From Planctomycetota bacterium (GTDB taxonomy: Bacteria > Planctomycetota > UBA1135): a DNA stretch of 21,482 nucleotides. Location of the stretch: positions 1 through 21,482 of the forward strand of contig JALUUN010000658.1 of NCBI GenBank assembly GCA_027021325.1, written 5' to 3'. Below, in pieces: positions 1 to 8,862 of this stretch. Below the pieces are notes generated by a model. The model saw only the letters and a list, made by a program, of their open reading frames with translations, was not told where the DNA came from and made no database searches. Positions within the stretch are counted from its first letter, which is position 1. Every line of letters begins with the position of its first letter. The position numbers and the translations under genes are program-made.

Positions 1-696
1 CTCGACCCCCTGCACCAGCAGGGCCTGCGCAGGCTCCTGGGCACCCTGGTCCAGAACCTGCCCGAGGAGCGTCTCGACGAGGCCGACCGGGAGGACTTCC
101 GCCGCGAGGGCGACCGTCTCGAGTGTCACTACGCCGACGGGAGCCGCCTCGTCCTCTGGAGTCGAGGTCCGCGGGCCTTCCAGGAAGGACGGCCCTATGC
201 CCTGCCCTGCCCGCGGTCGGTCTTCGACCTCCTGCGCCTTCCCGTCGAGGAGCTGCGCAGCAAGGACCTCGTGCGCCGCGAGGCGGCGGAGGTCTTCTCC
301 CTGCGCCTGCGCCTCGGCGGCCGCCAGGCGGACTTCCGGCGCCAGGCGGGCGGCTGGCTGGCTCCCGGCGGCGTCCTGCTCCCGGCCGAGGGCGAGCCCG
401 CGGATCCCCGCTACCAGGACGCTCAGGTGCTCGGGGAACTCCTCCAGCGCCTCGGTTCCCTGCGCCTGGAGCGTCCCGAGCCGCGGCCGGAGGGCGAGCC
501 GGCGGGGGAGATCTGGCTCTCCATCAGCCGCCGTCCGGTCGAACGCGGCTCCGAGATCCTGGTCTGGTGGAAGGACGGTTCCGTCGAGTGGATCGCGCCT
601 CAGAACGGGCCCTCCGCCCTGCGCCTGCCCTTCCGCCTGACCGAGCAGGTGGAGCGCCTTCTCGGGCGCTACGGGACGGACGCCGCCGGGGACTGA
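1..696 (+). CDS. C-terminal part of a DUF4340-like protein (5' end outside window)
   Basis: Frame 1 is open from the first base to a TGA at 694-696, giving 231 residues with no start needed inside the window, so this is the 3' part of a longer gene. The translation has short repeated units of the kind 'SVFDLLRLPVEELRSKDLV' followed by 'EVFSLRLRLGGRQADFRRQAGGWL', then a later 'EIWLSISRRPVERGSEILVW' segment. This pattern, a residue-by-residue strip followed by 'R..gg....l.r..ggW', resembles DUF4340 proteins, which often accompany Gld-type ABC transporter genes. That family call is an inference from pattern. No transmembrane segment or catalytic motif is visible in this part. The role is unknown, and the upstream neighbours that would settle it lie outside the window. 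Confidence 0.55.
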   Translation, partial: LDPLHQQGLRRLLGTLVQNLPEERLDEADREDFRREGDRLECHYADGSRLVLWSRGPRAFQEGRPYALPCPRSVFDLLRLPVEELRSKDLVRREAAEVFSLRLRLGGRQADFRRQAGGWLAPGGVLLPAEGEPADPRYQDAQVLGELLQRLGSLRLERPEPRPEGEPAGEIWLSISRRPVERGSEILVWWKDGSVEWIAPQNGPSALRLPFRLTEQVERLLGRYGTDAAGD

Positions 697-709
697 GCGG
701 CGGGACCGG

Positions 710-740
710 GGCTCCAGCCGGCTTCCTCCCTGCTGGAGCC
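710..740. repeat. Perfect 9-bp inverted repeat (hairpin) after gene 1
   Basis: GGCTCCAGC at 710-718 and GCTGGAGCC at 732-740 are exact reverse complements around a 13-nt loop. The hairpin starts 13 bp after the stop of the first gene and ends 9 bp before the TAGAAT hexamer at 750. No T-tract follows, so it is not a classical intrinsic terminator. It may act as a 3' end stabiliser, a weak terminator or an operator for the methyltransferase promoter. Confidence 0.5.
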
Positions 741-749
741 GACCCGGGT

Positions 750-755
750 TAGAAT
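750..755 (+). promoter_or_regulatory. Candidate -10 element TAGAAT upstream of the methyltransferase
   Basis: TAGAAT lies 47 bp before the ATG at 803 in a 106-bp gap. It fits the TAGRRT form of the -10 box known from housekeeping promoters of high-GC bacteria such as Streptomyces. No convincing -35 hexamer sits 16-18 bp upstream. CCCGGGTT occurs at 743-750, running into the hexamer, and again at 773-780, exactly 30 bp apart, which could be a paired operator. Confidence 0.4.
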
Positions 756-802
756 GGGCTTCGCTCCCTGATCCCGGGTTTCGCCCCCAGACTTCGAGTC
801 CT

Positions 803-1774
803 ATGGATGCGCAGCCGCCGCGGGACCGTTCGGCGGCCCTCCGCCAGCGGACGGTTCCCTGCAACCTCTGTGGAGCCGACGAGCCGGTGGTCCTCTGGGA
901 AGCCGGGGTCGCCCAGGCGGGGCGGGTCGTACGCTGCCGCCGCTGCGGACTGATGTATGCGAGCCCCCGCGGGCGGGTCGAGCTCCAGGACTACCGGGAG
1001 CGGGGCGAGGCCGAGGAGGCGGGCTGGGAACTGAGCCCTTCCAGCCTGGAGCGCCAGCGGTCCCAGATCCGCGACTACCGTCGCTCTCTCCGGGAGATCG
1101 CCGAACGTTTTCCGGGAGGGCGCGTCCTGGAGGTCGGGTGCTGCGCCGGCGCGGTCCTCCACGAGTTGAAACGGCTCGGCCTGGACTGCGTCGGCCTGGA
1201 GCCGAACGGCTGGGCCTGCCGCTTTGCCCGGAGGGAGTACGGCCTCGATGTCCGGCCCCAGACCCTGGAGGAGGCGGCCTTTCCCGGGGCGCACTTCGAC
1301 GCGGTCCTGCTCCTCCATGTCATCGAGCACCTGGAGGATCCGGTCGAGACGCTTCGGGAGATCCGGCGCGTGCTGAAGCCGGGCGGCCTGCTGGTGGTGG
1401 AGACGCCGCGTTACGACACCTGGACCTTCAAGCTCCTCGGGCCGCGCGAGCGTAACATCGTGGACGACTGGCATCTGTACTTCTACACGACCGAGACCCT
1501 GAGACGGACCCTGGAGCAGGCCGGCTTCCGCGTCGAGCGCAAGATGGTGCCCAGCCGCACGGTCGTGCCCTCGCGCCTGCTCGGGGCGGTCGGCAAGTCC
1601 CTGGGCCTGGGCTTCCTGGAGGGCCTGGCGAACGGCCTGGCGCGGACACGCCTGAATGCCTGGATCGCCTTCCCCCTCAATCTGGGGGATCTGCTCCGCT
1701 ACCACGCCGTGGCCGCCGGGACCGGCGACCGGCCGGTGGAGGAGCCGGGCCCGGCCGGCGTTTCCGCCGCTTGA
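803..1774 (+). CDS. Class I SAM-dependent methyltransferase with N-terminal CxxC/CxxC module
   Basis: The 323-residue protein begins with two cysteine pairs (C20/C23 in CNLCG and C45/C48 in CRRCGLMY), which look like a small zinc ribbon. A Rossmann methyltransferase domain of the Methyltransf_23/11 type follows at about 98-230. Motif I is VLEVGCCAGAVLHEL (108-122), the acidic end of strand 2 is GLEPNG, and HVIEHLEDP plus REIRRVLKPGGLLVVETPR mark motifs II and III. Motif I has Cys where the usual GxGxG has its middle Gly. Proteins of this layout often modify sugars or lipids in surface polysaccharide clusters; the substrate here is unknown. The ATG at 803 gives the full cysteine module. There is no clear Shine-Dalgarno site. 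The gene ends 11 bp from the convergent purN. Confidence 0.85.
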   Translation: MDAQPPRDRSAALRQRTVPCNLCGADEPVVLWEAGVAQAGRVVRCRRCGLMYASPRGRVELQDYRERGEAEEAGWELSPSSLERQRSQIRDYRRSLREIAERFPGGRVLEVGCCAGAVLHELKRLGLDCVGLEPNGWACRFARREYGLDVRPQTLEEAAFPGAHFDAVLLLHVIEHLEDPVETLREIRRVLKPGGLLVVETPRYDTWTFKLLGPRERNIVDDWHLYFYTTETLRRTLEQAGFRVERKMVPSRTVVPSRLLGAVGKSLGLGFLEGLANGLARTRLNAWIAFPLNLGDLLRYHAVAAGTGDRPVEEPGPAGVSAA

Positions 1775-1785
1775 GCCTCCACGCC

Positions 1786-2430
1786 TCAGGCCGGCTCCCC
1801 GGGCGGAACCGGCGGTCCCCAGAGAACCCGGCCCTGGTGCCAGCGGGCGCGGCCCTCCAGGAGGTGGGCGAGGGCCTCGGGGAGGACGCGTTTCTCGGCC
1901 TCGAAGACCCGGGCCGCCAGGGCCTCGGGGGTGTCGCCGGGCAGGACCGGCACCGCCTCCTGGAGGACCACCGGCCCGGCGTCGTACTCCTCGGTGGCGA
2001 AGTGGACCGTGCAGCCGGAGATCGGAGGGGCGGCCTCGACGACGGCCCGGTGCACGCGCATGCCGTACATGCCCGGGCCGCCGAAGGCCGGAAGCAGGGC
2101 CGGGTGGATGTTCAGGACCCGCCCCTCCAGTTCGGGCGGAACGGGCAGGAGCTGGAGCCAGCCGGCGAGGACCACGAGATCCGGCCGCGCTTCCAGGATG
2201 GCCCCGAGGAGGCGGCGTTCGCGCCGCTCGCGGTCGGGGTCCGTGGCGGGCCCGATCACCAGGGTCAGGAAGCCGCGGCGGCGGGCCTTCTCGGCGGCGC
2301 CGCAGTCGCTGCGGCTGCAGACGACGAGGACGATCTCCGCCTCCAGGCGGCCGCCCTCGATCTGCTCGGCCAGGTTGTCCAGGGTGCGGCCGCCCCCGGA
2401 GCAGAGGACCACGAGGCGCGGCCGGCTCAT
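1786..2430 (-). CDS. purN: Phosphoribosylglycinamide formyltransferase (GAR transformylase)
   Basis: This 214-residue enzyme transfers a formyl group from 10-formyl-tetrahydrofolate to GAR, the third step of purine synthesis in the cytoplasm. The N-terminal phosphate loop is LCSGGGRTLDNL (9-20). The catalytic triad of the family is present: N107 and H109 in VLNIHPALLPAFGGPGMYG, and D150 in TEEYDAGPVVLQ. Length is normal for the family. The start ATG (2428-2430) overlaps the TGA of the upstream kinase gene (2427-2429) in an ATGA arrangement, so translation is probably coupled. A longer in-frame extension reaches back to 2598 but only reads through the kinase gene in another frame and lacks family similarity. 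The gene is last in the yggS-kinase-purN unit and faces the methyltransferase tail to tail. Confidence 0.93.
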   Translation of the reverse strand: MSRPRLVVLCSGGGRTLDNLAEQIEGGRLEAEIVLVVCSRSDCGAAEKARRRGFLTLVIGPATDPDRERRERRLLGAILEARPDLVVLAGWLQLLPVPPELEGRVLNIHPALLPAFGGPGMYGMRVHRAVVEAAPPISGCTVHFATEEYDAGPVVLQEAVPVLPGDTPEALAARVFEAEKRVLPEALAHLLEGRARWHQGRVLWGPPVPPGEPA

Positions 2431-4994
2431 GGTTCCAGGCCCCAGGTCGAGCGGCCGTCGGAGATCCAGGCACCGAGAAGGCGGAAACGGCCCAGGAACT
2501 CCTCGAAGCGCAGAGTGGCCAGGTAGGCGTCTTCGGCCGCCACGGCGTCCAGGGCCTCGGCCAGGGCCTGCAGGTCTTCCCGGGCGGCGGCCCACCACGA
2601 GGGCGGGGTGGACCCCTCGAAGCGCCGCGGCGGTGCGGCCGGCCAGGCGCGCAGGCGCTCGGCCAGGGCCGCAGCCTCGCCGGCCGGGGCACCGCGGGCG
2701 GCCCAGGCCCGGAGCTCGCGGGCGAGGCGCGCCTCACCGGCCAGGAGATAGAGGGCCAGGGCCGGCTCGGGCGGGTCGCCGCCGGGCAGGACCGCCCGCA
2801 GGAGGCCGCCCAGGGCCCCGGGCTCCAGCCAGAGGTCCCAGGCGTCGGTGCGCTCGACGCGCTCGCCCTGGACCTGGACCTCGATGTGCAGGCCCTCGTC
2901 CCGGATCGCCAGGAGGCGTGCACGCTTCCCGGCCCGGGGCTCGACCACGGCGATCTCCTCGCCGGAGGCGAGGCGCTCCCGCAGGCGGGCGGCGGCGGCC
3001 GCCGCCGCCTCGAAGAGAGGCAGCCGGGCCTCGGCCTCGCGGCGCAGCGCCTCGTGGCCCAGGGAGGCGGCGGCGTTCCGGAAGGCCTCGTGAGCGGAGG
3101 CGCCGTCGAGGCGCAGGAGGGCGGGTTCGACCTGCTCCTGGAGGGCCTGGACGAAGGCCGCCCGGGCCGCGTCGAAGGCCGCGCGGCGCCCGGCCCGACG
3201 CCGCTCCGCAGCCTCCTTCTCCAGGGCTCCGAGCTCGGCCGCCAGGGATGCGAGGAGGGGGTGTTCCGCCGGCTCCAGGAGGTCCTGGAACCCGGCGCGC
3301 AGGGCTGCGGCGCCTTCCCAGTCTCCGGCCTCGAGGGCGGCCTCGTGGGTCCTCCGGAAGGCGGCGGCCCGGTCCTCCAGCCAGGCGCCGATCTCCTCCT
3401 GCAGACGGGAGGCGAGGGCCGGGTCGGAAGGATCGGCCAGGGCGTCCAGGGCCTCGGCCGGCCGCTCCGCCTCGAGGGCCGAGCGAACCGCCTCCTCCAG
3501 CCGGGCACGGGCCGCCTCGGCCTCGCGCCGGGCGGCCTCGGCCCGCGCCTCGGCTTCCTCGCGCTCCCGCCGCAGGCTCTCGGCCTCGGCGCGGGCGGCC
3601 TCGGCTTCCGGCCGCCCGGCGAAGGTCTCGGCGAAGGCTTCGAGGGCGGCGATCCGCTGCTCGGGGTCCTCCAGGTTGCGCGCCTTCTCCAGGGCCAGCT
3701 GCACCCGCAGCTCCTCGTTCTGGCGCTCGGTCTCCGGATCCGTCTGGACCACGGTGCGCACCTCGTCGTGCGGCGGCGCCGCCACCGGCCGCGTGAGCCG
3801 CCAGGCGGCTGCGCCGGCGGCGAGAAGCAGGAGGGCGGCCAGGGCCAGGAGGGGCCCGCGCCGGCGCTCGCCGCGCAGGAGGGCCTCGCAGGCCTCGACC
3901 ACCTCCCGGGCGCTGGCCGGGCGGCGGGCGGGATCCTTGGCCAGGAGGCGGGCCAGGAGTTCCTCCAGGCCAGGCGGCGCCTCGACGCCGGCCTCCTTCA
4001 GGCTCGGCGGCTCTTCGTCGCGGTGGGCGCGCAGGATGTCGCGGACCGTCTCCCCGTGGAAGACCGTGTCGCCGGTGAGGAGGCGGTAGAGGGTGCAGCC
4101 CAGGGAGTAGAGGTCGGCGCGGGAATCCACCTCGCGGCCGCCGATGGCCTCGGGCGCCATGAAGTGGGGGGTGCCGCCAGCCGCCTCGCGGTCGACCAGC
4201 CCGCGGGTCGCGGCGAGCCCCAGGTCGGAGAGCTTGACATGCCCGCTGGCGGCGATCATGAGGTTCTCGGGCTTGACGTCGCGGTGGACGAGGCGGTGCT
4301 CCTCGGCGTAGGCCAGGGCCTCGGCGGTGTCGCGGACCGCCGCCACCGCTTCGCGCCAGGGAAGAGGGCCCTGGCGGAGGCGGTCCTCGAGGCTGCCTTC
4401 GGAGAGGAGCTCCATGGAGTAGAAGAACCAGCCGTCCTCCTCGCCGACGTCGTGCACCTGGACCAGGTTCGGGTGGCTCAGGCGGCCGGCGGCCACGGCC
4501 TCGCGGTTGAAGGAGGCGACCATGCGCGGGTCGCGGGCGGCCTCCGGGTGGAGGACCTTCAGGGCCACCTCGCGGTCGAGGCTCAGCTGCAGGGCCCGAT
4601 ACACGACACCCACCGCCCCCGAGCCCAGGCGTCCGAGGATCCGGTAGCCGCCGAGTTCGCGCCCGAGAAGAGGATCGCGGGGATCCGGAGCCTCGCCCTC
4701 CAGGAGCAGGCGGCCGGCCGCCTCGCCGGCGCGGCGCAGTTCGACGCCGCCGCCCGGACGCAGGCGCACCCGGCGCGCCTCCCGACCGCGGGCCTGGAAG
4801 CGCAGGCCGCCGCGGGCCTCCAGGGCGACGCGGCCCTCGGCGTCGGGCGGCGAGACCTGGAGTCCATCGGCCCCCTCGGGGATCTCCCGCACCCGGTCCA
4901 GGGCCTCCCCGTCGAGGACCAGACCCAGGGGCCGGTCCCGCAGGGGAAAGGCGCGCTCCGAGGCGCCATGTTGCCAGCGGAGAAGGAGGGGCAC
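2427..4994 (-). CDS. Membrane Ser/Thr protein kinase with long coiled-coil C-terminal region
   Basis: With a GTG start at 4994 the protein has 855 residues. A Hanks-type kinase domain spans about 117-375: Gly loop GRLGSGAVGVVY, VALKVL (K146), HRDVKPENLM (HRD at 237-239), SDLGLA (DLG replacing DFG, common in this class), GTPHFMAPEAI and DSRADLYSLG. A single hydrophobic helix follows at about 380-399, then an Ala/Glu/Arg-rich coiled coil (about 420-560) and a helical tail to 855 with no PASTA, WD40 or TPR signature that I recognise. Residues 1-100 are beta-rich and unassigned; a degenerate FHA fold is possible, but the FHA GR...S..H signature is missing. The start was chosen because it is the first start codon after the yggS stop, 26 bp upstream, leaving a normal gap. 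It sits between yggS and purN and overlaps purN by 4 bp. Substrates are unknown. Confidence 0.88.
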   Translation of the reverse strand: MPLLLRWQHGASERAFPLRDRPLGLVLDGEALDRVREIPEGADGLQVSPPDAEGRVALEARGGLRFQARGREARRVRLRPGGGVELRRAGEAAGRLLLEGEAPDPRDPLLGRELGGYRILGRLGSGAVGVVYRALQLSLDREVALKVLHPEAARDPRMVASFNREAVAAGRLSHPNLVQVHDVGEEDGWFFYSMELLSEGSLEDRLRQGPLPWREAVAAVRDTAEALAYAEEHRLVHRDVKPENLMIAASGHVKLSDLGLAATRGLVDREAAGGTPHFMAPEAIGGREVDSRADLYSLGCTLYRLLTGDTVFHGETVRDILRAHRDEEPPSLKEAGVEAPPGLEELLARLLAKDPARRPASAREVVEACEALLRGERRRGPLLALAALLLLAAGAAAWRLTRPVAAPPHDEVRTVVQTDPETERQNEELRVQLALEKARNLEDPEQRIAALEAFAETFAGRPEAEAARAEAESLRREREEAEARAEAARREAEAARARLEEAVRSALEAERPAEALDALADPSDPALASRLQEEIGAWLEDRAAAFRRTHEAALEAGDWEGAAALRAGFQDLLEPAEHPLLASLAAELGALEKEAAERRRAGRRAAFDAARAAFVQALQEQVEPALLRLDGASAHEAFRNAAASLGHEALRREAEARLPLFEAAAAAAARLRERLASGEEIAVVEPRAGKRARLLAIRDEGLHIEVQVQGERVERTDAWDLWLEPGALGGLLRAVLPGGDPPEPALALYLLAGEARLARELRAWAARGAPAGEAAALAERLRAWPAAPPRRFEGSTPPSWWAAAREDLQALAEALDAVAAEDAYLATLRFEEFLGRFRLLGAWISDGRSTWGLEP

Positions 4995-5020
4995 GGTTCG
5001 GGAGGGGATCCGGAGCGGCT

Positions 5021-5704
5021 TCAGCCGGGAAACAGGGCCCGTCCGACGCGCACCAGGGTAGCCCCTTCGGCGACGGCGATTTCGAAGTCCTCGCTCATGC
5101 CCATGGAGAGTTCGGGGCGTGCGGGGAGCAGCCCTCGCTCCGCGCCTTCCCGGGCCAGGCTGCGGAGTCCGGCGAAGACCCGGTGCACTTCGGCCTCCGG
5201 CGCCCCGAGGGGGGCGAGGGTCATGAGGCCCCGCGGATCCAGGAGCGGCGTCGCCCGGCGCAGGGTCTCGAGGAGGACGGGCAGGTGCGCGGGCGGGCAG
5301 CCGTAGCGGCCGTCCTCGGGATGCAGGTTGACCTGGACGAGGACCGGTGCCGGCGGCCGACCGCCCTCCTCCAGGATCCGCTGCAGGCGGCGGGCGGTGC
5401 GCTCCTCGCCCACCGTCTGGATCCAGTCGGCACAGCGCAGGGCGCGCCGGATCTTGTTGCCCTGGATCGGGCCGATCAGGTGCCACTCGGCCTCGGGAAG
5501 GATCCGCCGGTCCTCCTCCAGGCGCTGCACCCGGTTGTGGGCGAAGCGCCGCTGGCCGGCGGCCCAGGCCTCGCGCAGGGCCTCCGGGGCGGCGGTCTTG
5601 GCCACCGCGACGAGGCGCACCTCACCGGGATCGCGGCCGGCGCGGCGGGCGGCGAGGGCCATGCGCTCGCGGAGGGCGTCGAGGCGCTCGGCGGTGGTGG
5701 TCAT
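5021..5704 (-). CDS. yggS: PLP homeostasis protein, YggS/PLPBP family
   Basis: The 227-residue protein matches the YggS/PLPBP family, which binds pyridoxal phosphate without known enzymatic activity and balances PLP and amino-acid pools. The PLP lysine is K36 in RLVAVAKTAAPEALREA. EWHLIGPIQGNKIRRAL (73-89) and the C-terminal signature LSMGMSEDFEIAVAEG with ATLVRVGRALFPG are intact. The usual GENYVQE segment after the PLP lysine is changed to AHNRVQR (55-61). The start ATG at 5704 gives the expected family length; an open frame continues upstream to 7117 but only as antisense of the alanine dehydrogenase and has no family similarity. It is the first gene of the yggS-kinase-purN unit and is divergent from ald. 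Confidence 0.9.
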   Translation of the reverse strand: MTTTAERLDALRERMALAARRAGRDPGEVRLVAVAKTAAPEALREAWAAGQRRFAHNRVQRLEEDRRILPEAEWHLIGPIQGNKIRRALRCADWIQTVGEERTARRLQRILEEGGRPPAPVLVQVNLHPEDGRYGCPPAHLPVLLETLRRATPLLDPRGLMTLAPLGAPEAEVHRVFAGLRSLAREGAERGLLPARPELSMGMSEDFEIAVAEGATLVRVGRALFPG

Positions 5705-5734
5705 GGCGGCGGCGGGGGCCGGTGCCGGGGGCTG

Positions 5735-5740
5735 TAGAAT
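5735..5740 (+). promoter_or_regulatory. Candidate -10 element TAGAAT upstream of ald
   Basis: TAGAAT stands 42 bp before the ald ATG in the 78-bp divergent gap between yggS and ald. It is the only A/T-rich hexamer there and matches the element at 750-755. No -35 box is recognisable. A weak Shine-Dalgarno AGGA (5772-5775) lies 7 nt before the ATG at 5783. No comparable element is visible for yggS on the other strand. Confidence 0.4.
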
Positions 5741-5782
5741 CCCGCCCTTCCCCCGCGGCCGGCCCCGTTCCAGGATTCCCGC

Positions 5783-6904
<1,122 letters not shown>

Positions 6905-6919
6905 GACCGTACCTTTCTC

Positions 6920-6957
6920 CGGCCCTTCAGGCCGCGGCGGCGGCCGGCCGAAGGAAG
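6920..6957. other. GC-rich stem-loop cluster between ald and uppP
   Basis: The 73-bp gap holds nested inverted repeats: CGGCC (6920-6924) with GGCCG (6930-6934) around CTTCA, and alternatively CTTC..GGCCG with CGGCC..GAAG further on. There is no following T-tract. It could slow or partly stop transcription from ald, or protect its 3' end. No good Shine-Dalgarno site for uppP is seen after it; the closest, AAGGAAG, lies about 20 nt from the ATG. Confidence 0.3.
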
Positions 6958-6977
6958 CCTGCCGATCCCGCCAGCCC

Positions 6978-7793
6978 ATGAGCCCCCTCGCCCTCCTCCT
7001 CTTCCTGGCCGTGCTCCAGGGGCTGACGGAGTACCTGCCGGTCTCCTCCTCGGGCCACCTGGTCCTGGCTCGGGAGCTTCTGCCGGGCGGGGAGCGCCTG
7101 CCCGAGGACGCAAGCATCGAGGTCCTCCTGCACGTCGGGACCCTGCTCTCGGTCCTGGTCTTCTACCGCCGGGAGGTGGGCGCCCTGATCCTGGGGGGCC
7201 TCGGTCTCGCCGGCCCCGAGGAGACCCGGCTCCAGCGCCGGCGGATCCTCCTCCTGGCGGCGGCCACCCTGCCGCTCCTTCCGCTCGTGCCCGTGGAGGG
7301 CTGGATCGAGGAGACCTTCTACACCGGGACGGTGCTCGCCGGGATCGCCCTCCTGGTGACCGGCAGCTTCCTCTTCTGGAGCCGGCGCTTCCCGGCCGCG
7401 GGAGCGGGGCTGGAGGCGCTGAGCCTCCGCATCGCCCTCCTCATGGGCGTGGCCCAGGCGATGGCCGTGGTCCCGGGAATCTCCCGCAGCGGTGCGACCA
7501 TCGTCACCGGCCTGGCCCTCGGCCTCTCCGTCGAGGCGGCCGCCGCCTTCTCCTTCCTGATGTCCGTTCCCGCGATCCTCGGGGCCTCGGTCCTCAAGCT
7601 GCCGGACGTCCTGGCGGGTTCCCCGGACCAGCCGCCGGCTCTCGACCTGCTGCTGGCCGGAGCGGCGAGCTTCGCCACCGGGCTCGCGGCCCTCGGCCTC
7701 TTGCTGTGGATCGCCCGCAACCGGCGGCTGTCCTGGTTCGCGCCCTACTGCTGGGCGGCGGGCCTCCTGGTACTCTGGCTCGGCCATTCCTGA
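6978..7793 (+). CDS. uppP: Undecaprenyl-diphosphate phosphatase (BacA family)
   Basis: The 271-residue polytopic inner-membrane enzyme removes a phosphate from undecaprenyl diphosphate, regenerating the lipid carrier for peptidoglycan and other surface polymers. The two family motifs are present: QGLTEYLPVSSSGHLVL (14-30, with the QxxxE form of the E/QxxxE motif and the conserved His) and VVPGISRSGATIVTG (164-178). ALPHA-helical hydrophobic segments fill the rest, including LLHVGTLLSVLVF and AFSFLMSVPAILGAS. Length fits the family (about 265-285). The ATG at 6978 gives the correct N terminus. It precedes gmd by 50 bp, in line with a role in supplying carrier lipid for a rhamnose-containing polymer, though that link is inferred only from position. 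Confidence 0.94.
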   Translation: MSPLALLLFLAVLQGLTEYLPVSSSGHLVLARELLPGGERLPEDASIEVLLHVGTLLSVLVFYRREVGALILGGLGLAGPEETRLQRRRILLLAAATLPLLPLVPVEGWIEETFYTGTVLAGIALLVTGSFLFWSRRFPAAGAGLEALSLRIALLMGVAQAMAVVPGISRSGATIVTGLALGLSVEAAAAFSFLMSVPAILGASVLKLPDVLAGSPDQPPALDLLLAGAASFATGLAALGLLLWIARNRRLSWFAPYCWAAGLLVLWLGHS

Positions 7794-7843
7794 ACCCGAG
7801 GGCCCCCGGCCGGCTGCAGCCTCCCCGCCCCTCGCCTCCCACC

Positions 7844-8854
7844 ATGTCCAAGACCGCCTTCATCACCGGCATCACCGGCCAGGACGGCTCCTACCTCGCC
7901 GAGCACCTGCTCGAGCAGGGCTATCGCGTCGTCGGGATGGTGCGCCGGGCCTCGACTCCCTCCCTGGAGCGCATCGAACACCTGCGCGACCGCCTGGATC
8001 TCGTGGAGGGCGACCTCCTCGACACCTCCTCCCTGGTCCGCCTTCTCGGCGAGCACGAGCCCGACGAGGTCTACAACCTCGCCGCCCAGTCCTTCGTCAA
8101 GACCAGCTTCCACGAGCCCCTGAACACCGGGCAGGTGACGGGGCTGGGGGCGGCCCGCCTGCTCGAGGCCCTGCGCCTGGTGCGGCCCGGGGCGCGCTTC
8201 TACCAGGCCTCCTCGAGCGAGATGTTCGGCAAGGTCCGGGAGACCCCACAGCGCGAGACGACACCCTTTCATCCGCGCTCGCCCTACGGCGTCGCCAAGG
8301 TCTACGCCCACTGGATGACCGTGAACTATCGCGAGGCCTACGGGATCTTCGCCTGCTCCGGCATCCTCTTCAACCACGAGTCGCCGCGCCGCGGCCTGGA
8401 GTTCGTCACCCGCAAGATCTCGAACACCGTGGCCCGGATCGTCTGCGGCCTCGAGGACCGGCTGCTCCTCGGCAACCTCGAGGCGCGCCGGGACTGGGGC
8501 TTCGCCGGCGACTACGTGCGCGCCATGCACGCCATGCTCCAGGCCGAGGAGCCGGACGACTACGTGGTCGCCACCGGCGAGACGCACGCGGTCCGGGAGT
8601 TCTGCGAGCTGGCCTTCGACCGCGTCGGTCTCGACTGGCAGGAGTTCACCGGTGTGGACGAGCGCTACTACCGCCCGGCCGAAGTGGACCTGCTTCTCGG
8701 CGATCCGACCCGCGCCCGCGAGCGCCTGGGCTGGAAGCCGCGCCTGAGCTTCCCGGAACTGGTCGGCATGATGGTGGACGCCGACCTGGACGCGCTCCTG
8801 CGCGCCGGCCACCATGCCGTGCGCGGCAGGATCCCCGCCGGGGTCCAGGGCTAG
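7844..8854 (+). CDS. gmd: GDP-mannose 4,6-dehydratase
   Basis: The 336-residue extended SDR enzyme converts GDP-D-mannose to GDP-4-dehydro-6-deoxy-D-mannose. The NADP loop GITGQDGSYLAE (9-20) is the Gmd signature. YNLAAQSFVKTSF, SSSEMFGKV (123-131) and SPYGVAKVYAHW carry the catalytic Ser/Thr-Glu region and the Y148/K152 pair. FNHESPRRGLEFVTRKI, GNLEARRDWGFAGDYV and RYYRPAEVDLLLGD are all family-specific. The ATG at 7844 begins the Rossmann fold directly; an open frame continues further upstream to 7706 but runs into uppP coding sequence. It lies 8 bp before rmd and 50 bp after uppP, so the three are probably co-transcribed. Confidence 0.95.
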   Translation: MSKTAFITGITGQDGSYLAEHLLEQGYRVVGMVRRASTPSLERIEHLRDRLDLVEGDLLDTSSLVRLLGEHEPDEVYNLAAQSFVKTSFHEPLNTGQVTGLGAARLLEALRLVRPGARFYQASSSEMFGKVRETPQRETTPFHPRSPYGVAKVYAHWMTVNYREAYGIFACSGILFNHESPRRGLEFVTRKISNTVARIVCGLEDRLLLGNLEARRDWGFAGDYVRAMHAMLQAEEPDDYVVATGETHAVREFCELAFDRVGLDWQEFTGVDERYYRPAEVDLLLGDPTRARERLGWKPRLSFPELVGMMVDADLDALLRAGHHAVRGRIPAGVQG

Positions 8855-8862
8855 GCCGGGCG

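Noticed and set aside
749..3508. Long minus-strand open frame (919 codons) over the methyltransferase, purN and the kinase 3' half
   Set aside because: The translation is Arg/Pro/Gly-rich with no family motif, and it runs antisense or out of frame to three clear genes. Long random frames are expected at this GC content.
4695..4994. FHA domain at the N terminus of the kinase
   Set aside because: The region is beta-rich and has the right length, but the GR...S..H..N signature is absent, so it is left as unassigned.
1656..5306. 1216-codon plus-strand open frame
   Set aside because: It is antisense to purN, the kinase and yggS, all of which have intact motifs. Its composition is that of a reversed GC-rich frame.
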